From: Bdellovibrionales bacterium
GTDB taxonomy: Bacteria > Bdellovibrionota > Bdellovibrionia > Bdellovibrionales > JAMPXM01
Direction of reading: 5' to 3'
Assembly: GCA_016713885.1 (NCBI GenBank)
Contig: JADJOF010000001.1
Span: 62,001 to 126,000 of the forward strand
DNA: 64,000 nt
Part shown: positions 25,848-34,500 of the stretch, in pieces
Layout: every line of letters starts with the position of its first letter
How positions within the stretch are numbered: the first letter of the stretch is position 1
The notes under the pieces: model-generated
The model's input: only the letters and a program-made list of their open reading frames with translations
What the model was told of the DNA's origin: nothing
Database searches by the model: none
Made by a program: the position numbers and the translations under genes

Positions 25848-27043
25848 CGACCATCCAATACTGCGTGATAAGACATCAACTGCTCGGGAAAGACATTGCT
25901 CATCTCGCCACGGGAGGAAAGCATCCACTCTCCGATCGGAGTCGGTCCAATAAATTGATTGCAAGCGGCTGTGTATCCGTATGCACCGCAGTGGCCGATA
26001 ACAATCCAATCACCGCGCTCTAAACTCGCCGGAACTTTGACGTTTTCAAGCAGCTTGTCATACCAAATACTCAAAGAGCCTTGAATGTCGGCGCATTGTT
26101 CCGAAACTTCTAATCTCTGTGCGGAGCGAAAGAAATAGGTCTCAATACCCGTCTGTCCATAGCTCGGCGAGCGAAGGTGTCCCGCCATATGTTGCAATCC
26201 TCCATCAATAATCACTCGGACATGGTTATCGGTCTTCTTAACGGCCAGCACGCGAGTAAAATAGTAACCGCTTGGCTGAGACACTGCTCTGCCACACTCA
26301 ATACTCATGCGGTGGCTCGAGCAAATCTCCCGAAGTGGTTCGATCAATCCACTTCTTAACGAGGCGTCGGTCGTTAAAACAGCCGGAAGACCGGGACCAA
26401 GATAGAGTTCAAAATCATCTGCCCACACGTCGGCTTTACGGAACGTTTTTACTTCTTCAAGAAATGCCGCAAGCTTTGTCGTCGAAAAGGCATCCCGGCC
26501 AAGATAGGCGTGTATTCCAGAAAACTTTTCACCGCTCAATTTAAAATCCGGCGATTTCAAAAGACGACTGAACTCATCTGCCGAAAACCCAAGCTTCTTT
26601 GACGGACTGTCCGAAATACCAACTCGGATCGACTTACGAATAGTCCGCTGTCCCTCGAATCTCTGACAGGCCTGCCACTCATCGAATGAATCAAGATGAA
26701 TACAATCTGCGCCGTGCTGGTAAATCTCGGCCAGCGCTCGGTCTGTCTTTGCAGGACCTGACCATGTGATCGACGTTGGTGAAATACCAAGTCGACGCAA
26801 TAGCGCCGCCTCATGCCGCGACGACACATCAAAGCCATCCACGTGCGGCTGCAGGGCCAACAAAACCGAAGAATTGGGGTTGGCTTTGACTGAGAAGAGA
26901 AGTTTAAAACCAGGCTGCGAAACATCGCGCCAAAACTTTCGCAAGGTCGTTACCGAATCGATCAGCTGGTCTTCGACGTAGAGAAACCCGGCCGTTCCAC
27001 GTCTAAAGAGCTCAACAAGGCACACTTCCGTGGTCGTCTTCAC
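25844..27043 (-). CDS. PLP-dependent group IV decarboxylase-like protein lacking the catalytic Cys (PLP1)
   Basis: A 399-residue paralogue of PLP2. The GTG at 27043 overlaps the upstream stop (GTGA) and is preferred to the ATG at 27100. The PLP Lys is Lys53 (FSVKANPN), and LGPGLP, IECGRAVS and GAYG are present, as is the unusual HAYLGRD motif shared with PLP2. At the position of PLP2 Cys316 (GSLCLGHD) this protein has Ser325 (GSLSIWYD). In this fold that Cys comes from the partner subunit of the dimer, so PLP1 may need PLP2 to form a full active site, or may catalyse a different reaction such as racemisation. Confidence 0.82.
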   Translation of the reverse strand: MKTTTEVCLVELFRRGTAGFLYVEDQLIDSVTTLRKFWRDVSQPGFKLLFSVKANPNSSVLLALQPHVDGFDVSSRHEAALLRRLGISPTSITWSGPAKTDRALAEIYQHGADCIHLDSFDEWQACQRFEGQRTIRKSIRVGISDSPSKKLGFSADEFSRLLKSPDFKLSGEKFSGIHAYLGRDAFSTTKLAAFLEEVKTFRKADVWADDFELYLGPGLPAVLTTDASLRSGLIEPLREICSSHRMSIECGRAVSQPSGYYFTRVLAVKKTDNHVRVIIDGGLQHMAGHLRSPSYGQTGIETYFFRSAQRLEVSEQCADIQGSLSIWYDKLLENVKVPASLERGDWIVIGHCGAYGYTAACNQFIGPTPIGEWMLSSRGEMSNVFPEQLMSYHAVLDGR

Positions 27044-28359
27044 GTATTCGCTCCCGAGACAAGGCCGATCAGTTCGGTGGAGTTTTTCTCGAGAAGCCAT
27101 TTCCGAACTGTCTTGCGATCCACTTTTCCATTCTGGAAGTAGGGGAAGTGCTTAGACACTAATACGACATGTGGTGCATACCAAGGCGGCAGGCTCTCGC
27201 GAATGATCCTCTGAAGCGCCATCGGATCCATCGAACGATCCAAGATAAAACAAAGTCGACCGTCTCTGTCGAGATCCACCACGGCGCGAATACCAGTTTC
27301 ATTCTCAATGAGATTCTCGATTAGACTGCCCTCGACTCTTCGGCCACCAACCTTGAGCTGCTGATCGTCGCGACCGGAAAAAAAGAAGACGCCGTCTCGA
27401 ATCTCTCCACGATCACCCGTTCGATACTCGCCATCGAATGCAACAAGACCAGACTCCGCAATGTAACCCGCGCTCACCTGTGGCCCTGTTGCGACAATTT
27501 CGCCATCGACAATTCGAAGATGAACATTTCGAAGCGGTTTTCCAATGGGAATCGGGTTCGGTAAACGAGGCAGATCCAGCCTATGACGAGTGAGCCAAAC
27601 CGTCGTCTCGACGGGACCATAGAGATTGTCGATCTCAGAATTCGGCGCAATCGCGCGCCACTTCTCGACGAGGCCGCTCGAAAGAACTTCGCCTGTAAAA
27701 AGTGACTCGAGCAGTGATTGACAAACCGTTCCGGGCTCTGTCCTTTGAAGACTCAATCGCGCCAGGGTCGGTGTCGATGCCCAAACCGTCACGCGATTCT
27801 CGATACAAAAGTCGACGGCCCGAAAGTGATCAATGGGCTGCAGCGGCACCAATGTCGAGCCTTTCAACAGAGCCAACGAAGCTATCGCCACAAAAGGATC
27901 AAATGTCGGATGAAATGTCAGTGCGACCCGCGTAGACTCAGCCCATTTGTACTCACCGGATATTCCCTCTATAAAGTTCATCCAGTTGGAACGAGAAATG
28001 GGAACCAGCTTAGGGGAGCCAGTCGAACCCGAGGTCGGTAAAATATAGAAGAGGTCTTTGAGATTCAGAAGCGGAAGCCCGGCGAGAATGGATTGAACCT
28101 TTTGCTTCCACAAGCTCGGCCATTGCGATGGCACTAGACATATCGGGTGTCCTGATCGCCATGCCGCAAAAATCGAAACGAGTGCGTCATACCGGTTGTC
28201 GGCTTCGAGGACAAGACAGCCACCGGAACGAGCTATCGACTCGGATTGACTTTCTGCCGCTCCGTGAACATCTCGTATAAACTCGCCATAGGTAACGACT
28301 TGACCCTTATCGTGCCAAGCGACCGACGAACTCGAATGCGACAAGATCTGACTCCACAT
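27040..28359 (-). CDS. Stand-alone amino-acid adenylation enzyme (NRPS A-domain/DltA-like)
   Basis: A 439-residue AMP-forming ligase with the A-domain core motifs in order: TSGSTG (109-114, ATP loop), FDPF with Asp154 (the Asp that holds an alpha-amino group in amino-acid A-domains), LYGPVETT (246-253), YRTGD (312-316), GRDDQQLKVGGRRVE (329-343) and NGKVDRK (410-416, catalytic Lys412). It is shorter than the typical 500 residues. Asp154 suggests an amino-acid substrate. It is the first gene of the six-gene operon and should load the carrier protein at 23339-23584. The specificity pocket was not decoded. Confidence 0.88.
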   Translation of the reverse strand: MWSQILSHSSSSVAWHDKGQVVTYGEFIRDVHGAAESQSESIARSGGCLVLEADNRYDALVSIFAAWRSGHPICLVPSQWPSLWKQKVQSILAGLPLLNLKDLFYILPTSGSTGSPKLVPISRSNWMNFIEGISGEYKWAESTRVALTFHPTFDPFVAIASLALLKGSTLVPLQPIDHFRAVDFCIENRVTVWASTPTLARLSLQRTEPGTVCQSLLESLFTGEVLSSGLVEKWRAIAPNSEIDNLYGPVETTVWLTRHRLDLPRLPNPIPIGKPLRNVHLRIVDGEIVATGPQVSAGYIAESGLVAFDGEYRTGDRGEIRDGVFFFSGRDDQQLKVGGRRVEGSLIENLIENETGIRAVVDLDRDGRLCFILDRSMDPMALQRIIRESLPPWYAPHVVLVSKHFPYFQNGKVDRKTVRKWLLEKNSTELIGLVSGANT

Positions 28360-28429
28360 GACTCAAATTAATCTAGTTCTCAATTCCATTGGCGTCATCG
28401 CAATCTCCGTCTCAGTAACTGACGTCTAG

Positions 28430-28446
28430 CGTCTCGTAATGAGACG
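28430..28446. promoter_or_regulatory. Inverted repeat in divergent promoter region
   Basis: CGTCTC and GAGACG, separated by gtaat, form a perfect 6-bp inverted repeat in the 199-bp gap between the adenylation operon (leftward) and the giant repeat protein (rightward). It may be an operator or a small hairpin. No confident promoter boxes were found in the gap. Confidence 0.3.
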
Positions 28447-28558
28447 AAAGTCGAGGTCCAAAGATCAAGAGTCCACTTCAATATACCGATAAAGAACTGT
28501 GTCAAAACACCGCGGAACGTCTTTTGGTTGAGGCTTTATCATCGTTGTATTCGCAACG

Positions 28559-31500
28559 ATGCTGCTGTCGTCGCTCGTTTTCGGCCAGCAGATCATGTAT
28601 CACCTTTTGCCTCGACAAGTGGTTCCCTTCACATGGATCGGCACCGGCGGTGATACGAATTGGAGCAACCCGGCCAATTGGTTCGGCGGCTCAGTTCCTG
28701 GCCCTTCCGACACCGCTATTTTCGATTCGAATTGCAGTGCCTTCTGCAATGCTACTGTGGATGTCAGCACGAGCGTTGGTGGAGTGTCGGTGCAGGCCGA
28801 CTTCACCGGTACAATCACACAGGCTGCGGGTCAAAGTCTAACGGTCGGAGCCAGCGGCTGGACGCAGTCGGCAGGCACATTCAATGGCGGAAGCTCGCCA
28901 GTCTATTTCAACACGAGCTCCTTCGCGCTGTTCGGCGGAACCTACAATGCGACGACAGACGAAACTGTTTTCTCGGGAAACTCAACAGCAAGCTTTAACA
29001 GCGGAACATTCAACCACAGCAACGGAACATGGCGATTCGCCACGGTCCAATCAGGGTCATCGTCAAATGTGACGTACTCCGTGGCAATGACTGGGGCGTC
29101 GGTCACATTCTACAACCTTATCGCTGAAGGGCGTTCCGACACCGGATGGGCAAAATACCAGCTCTCTGTTCCGACGACGAAATCAATCGTCGTCGCTGGT
29201 ACTTTTACAATTGGCGGCTCGGGCGCCATGGGCATGGGCTGCCTCATCGGCGGTGGAAACATCGAGCTCAAAGGCAATCTCGTTGCTCAAAATTCAACTT
29301 GCTCGAATAGCGACAATGTCGGCAACCTTATCTTCAACGGGACTGGCGCACAGACCTACACCTTTCCTTCGGGAGTTGGATTCCAAGTTCCGGCCGGAAG
29401 CGGCGACAAAGCCACTCTGCCTGCAATCGAGATCAACAAGTCTTCAGGATCTGTAACCGCCAATGGCGGAACAACAGACCTCGTTGTCCAAAATTTTACT
29501 CTTACAGCAGGCAGCTTTGATGCTCCAACCGGAACACTGACCACAAGATCAAACTTCACCGCAGCGGCTGCAACGACCTTCAATCACAACGGCGGCACAC
29601 TCGCCTTTGAACCACTCACGATTGGTTCTGCAACATCGATCGGCATGTCAATTGCGGTACCAGGCACGACTTATACAATAGGCGGGCTTCGTGTGTCGGG
29701 AGGCAACAATATCGGAGCCGCGACATATACACTATCGTTACCAGTCGGCCTCACTCTCACTGCGACGGGTGACTTAACTGTTCAGAGAAATGGCGCCGGC
29801 AATGGCAGCATACTCATCAACAATAGCGCCATCAATGTCGCCGGCAACCTCAGTTTTCTCGTTGGTTCGAATGGTGGATCAACACTCATTAACGTTGATG
29901 GAATAGCGGCAAAGACGATTGTCCAAACGGCGGCAACAGTTATTCCCGGTTCTACAGTTTCGATCGACAAGACCAGCAGTTCGGTATCCGAGACTTCGGC
30001 GGTCGCTCTTTCAACCGCCGGACAAAACCTCACGATCACCTCTGGCATCTACAATATGGCGGGCTTCAATCTCTCCGTTAACAACACTCTCACAATCTCC
30101 GCAGGCGGTTCACTTTTGTGTAACGGAGGTACGGTCACCTACTCAACCGTCGTCATCAATGGAGCTGTCGAATGTGGCGCCGATATTGGTATCACTTGGA
30201 CAGGTGCAACCGGCGACGGCCTTTGGTCGACCGCTGGCAACTGGACCAACAATGTCGTTCCAGGCCCAACAGATATCGCTCTCTTTAACGCGCTTTGTGT
30301 CGGTGCAAATTGCAATGTGGCAATCGACTCATCCATCAGCGTAAAAGGACTTCGGCTCCTCGGTGCCTATACAGGAACGATGACCCAAAACGCAGGCTCA
30401 GCCGTCACCATCGGCAGTTCGGGATACCAGCAAGCCGGAGGCATTTTCCTAGGCGGCAACTCTGCTGTTTCTATCGCTGGAGCCTTTGAGCTTGTCGCCG
30501 GCACATTTACTTCAACATCAGGAACACTGTCTGTTGCGATCACAAGCACTGCGGCGACACCGGTGCCGCTTTTCACTCAATCAGCAGGTACATTCAACCA
30601 TAACAGCGGCCTCGTTGCACTGAATCCCCATACTACCCAAGCTTCACCTCTCGTTACTTTCACTATCGCCGTCACGCCAGGCACAGCCTTTCACAATCTC
30701 TCTATCGATGGCTCAAGCGCGACAGTCGCAGACGACGCCGTTCTCTTAGCTGTTCCGAGCGGGACACTCACTGTCGACGGCACGTTGACACATACCAATG
30801 GACAACTCGGGGGCCAGTGGAAGCTCAATGGCGACCTTGTCGTTGCAAGCGACGCGAAGGGTGGCACAGGCACCCTCAGTATTGAGGGTGGGGCCGCACA
30901 GACTTATACCTCGGTCGCCGCGGGTGTCGCGCCATTGCTCGCGATCAATAAATCGGCCGGCAGCTTTAGTCCATTTGCTGGTACGGTGGATTTGTCCGCA
31001 CGCTCGTTGAGCGTCGTACAGGGCACCTTTGTTGCGCCTTCTGGTAACTTAAAATTAACTCAAAGCAACTCGACTGGCGGACCCTATACGCTTCTTTCAA
31101 TAAGTGGCGGCACATTTACTCACGGAGGCGGAACGGTCGTATTGAACGGAAAGACTTCGAATGCCACAGGTCTTCTCGCATATCAGATCGACGCGGCCAT
31201 TCCGCTAGCGCTCAACGATCTCGACATCGACGGCCAAAGCGCCACCGCCTCTGACGATGCGGTGATCCACGCGGTATCGAGTGGCACCGTTACTGTTGAT
31301 GGCGTTCTTACGCAAACAAACGGTCAACTGGGAGGCGCCTGGGTCCTCAACGGCAATTTATCCGTTGGAGCTCTCGCCAAAGGTGGATCTGGCACCATCA
31401 CCTTCGCTAGTGCTGGCGCACAAACGTATACCTCCACCGGAATCGGAACAAGTGCACCGATCGCAATCAATAAGGCGTCGGGCTCTGTCGGACCAGACGG

Positions 31501-34500
31501 CGGAACAACCGATCTTACTTTAGCCGGATTCGATCTCGCTCAAGGCACTTTCGATGCGCCGACGGGAACGATGAAGCTGTTCTCGCAAAACAATTCTGCT
31601 GTCCCGAGTTCGACTCAAGCTCTATCTCAAAGCCCAAGTCTCTTCTATAAATTTGAGGAGGCGTCTGGCACCACGGTCATAGACTCCAGTGGAAACAGCC
31701 GCAATGCGACCATTGTTAATCCCGTGAATGTGACCCTTGGCGGTGCCGGTTACGAAGGCAGTCACTACACAATGGCCAACTCCGGACAGGTCTTGCTGAA
31801 CTCGACGCTGCCCCTTGGCTCCGCATGGACGATATCGGCATGGATTAAAACGCCACTCCCCAATAACGGCCTTTGGAAGACAGCCGCACGCGGAACGGTC
31901 GACCATCAGATGATCTTTAATCAGTCCACCAACGAGTTCGGCGCCTTCTGGAACTACAACTCATCCTCATTTAGAGGAACTGGTGTTATGGCTAACAGCC
32001 TTGCGGCCGGATGGCACCATTTTGCTGTGTCACTTGGCGGCGGCAATTCAAAATTTTACGTCGACGGTGTTCTCGTCGCGACGATTGCCGGGGGGCCGAC
32101 AGACAGCCTCAAAACGGTTGCAAGCTACACCGGCAACAACCAAATCGTGCCCGAACTCGACAACTTTTCCGCTTTCACTCGAACGCTGTCAGATGCCGAA
32201 ATTGCAGATCAGTTTAGTCCACCCGGTACTCCGGTGACGTTCTTTACCGCTGCAAACGGTACGATCTTTAATCACAACAGCGGTACGGTTGAGTTTGCGG
32301 GCAACACATCAAACACTGGCGGGCTCGCGACGTTCAATATTTCGGTTCCGGGCGGAGTGACTTTGAACAACGTCAATGTCAATGGTGTCGGCGCCGGTGG
32401 CAACAACGTCATTCAATCTGTTTCATCCGGAAACCTCACTATCGCCGGCACCTTCACCCATACCAAGGGGCAGCTCGGCGGATCGTGGATACTCAACGGC
32501 GACGCGAACTTTACCGCAGGAGCCGGTGGTGGAACTGGCAGTATTTTATTTAGCGGCGGCGGCAGTCCGACCATCACTGTTGATCCCGCGGCGACTATGC
32601 CTACTGGAAACGTCACGATCGCCGGTTCGGGACCTGGATACAACCTCAGTGGAACGATGACCGTTAACGGACCGCTCGTCATCGGAAATACCAACGGCGC
32701 AACAGCGACACTGAGTGGTGGTACAATTCACGCGAAGGGCAACCTGACATTCAACAATTTTGGCTATGACGGAAGCACGCTCGTTAAAGTTTCTGGCACT
32801 GCAAGCCAAACAGTCAGCGGCATTTCTTCAGCGATGATCCCCGACTTTCAGATTATCTCAACGGGCGGCACCGTTTCGTTGACCGGCAATCTCCTATTCA
32901 TGCGCAGTTTCACATACACTTCAGGAACAGTCGCCGTCGGTACATCAAACTGCGTCTTCAGCGGCGTTGCCGGAACCAATACCATTACGCCGGGCGCCCT
33001 CGCCTTCAATTCTGTTACATTCAACGGAGCCGCTACAGCCTATACGCTCGCGGGTAATATGGTCGTCAACGGCGTATTGACCGTCGGCGACTCTGTCGGT
33101 GGCGGCGCGATCAATTCAAATTCAATAACGGCCAATGGTGACGTGATCTACGATCAGTTTGGCTACGCCGGAACGACGACACTTTCGTTCGGAGGAGCAA
33201 CCGCTACCACGTTCAATATCGGCGCAACGGCCACCGTTCCGACTGGCACGGTGACGATCAATAAGACAGGAACTGGCAAAGTCACTCTGCAATCAAATGC
33301 ATCGTTCACAAGCGCAGGACAGGACTTTACGATCTCAAGCGGAGTATTTGATCTTGCAGGATACAACCTTGCCATCAACGACCTCACGACAGTTTCATTC
33401 CCAGGAACACTCAAATGCAGCGGCGGCGCCTACACCTCAGGCACTGTAGACAACTACGGAACGATCGATTGCTTGGGCTATGAACTGACATGGACCGGCG
33501 GTGGTGGCGACAGCAACTGGAACAATCCTCTGAACTGGTCTGGCAATGCCGTACCAGGCGTCAACAGTATCCCGACATTCAGCGACGAATACTGCGGCGC
33601 AAACTGCAATGCCACAATCAATGTCAATGCAAGCGTTCGTGGCATCCGTCTGCTTTCGACCTATACCGGAACGATCACCCAAGCTTCAGGCTCAACTGTA
33701 ACAACCGGAACGTCGGCCGTTGTTCAAGACGGCGGAACTTTCACCGGTGGAGATGCCGCGATCAGCATTTCTGGTCCTGTCGCTTTGAATGCCGGAACTT
33801 TCACTGCAACCAGTGCGACGACAAGCATCGTCAACTCACTCACCGTCGCCGCTGCATTTACGTTCAATCACGGAAACGGAACCGTCTCACTCGCGACGAC
33901 AGGCGGCGCTATCACCTGCACAACTTGCACGTTCTATAACCTCAATATAACGGGAAGCAGCCCGACCTATACCTTCAGCGGTGTTATTCAAACCGCTGGC
34001 ACACTCACTTTGACCAACACAACGTCGTCAGCCAATAGCTTCGGTACACTCACTGGCGGAACAATCGAAGCGCTCGGCAACGTTGTCAACGCCGCAACAA
34101 CAGCAGGAACCGCTGGCTTTGGCGGCACCACGGTTATCTCGTTCGCGGGCGGACTTGCTCAAACTTACAGTCAGTCCAATACGGGTTCCGCGCGCCTTCC
34201 AGCCGTCAACATCAATAAGTCTGGCGACACACTCACTCTTAACAATGACCTGCTTATTCGCAGTGGACTTTCTTACACAGCAGGAACCGTCAACTGGAAT
34301 GGCCGTCTCGCCTACTTCGCCGATACAAGTCAGACAATAAATTCCGGAACTCTCGACTTTGGAGATGTCACCTTTGGCTGCGACCTCTGTACTTACACCA
34401 TAACGGGAACAGCAAAGGTTCAGGGAACTTTGCGTCTCTATAATTGGACAAGTTCAACGTCGTCAAAAGCGACTTTGACCGGAGGTACAATTGAAGCCTA

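Noticed and set aside
19201..28359. Calling the cluster a Dlt teichoic acid D-alanylation system
   Set aside because: No DltD-type gene is in it, the organism looks Gram-negative, and PLP decarboxylase-like, ATP-grasp and desaturase genes are foreign to Dlt.
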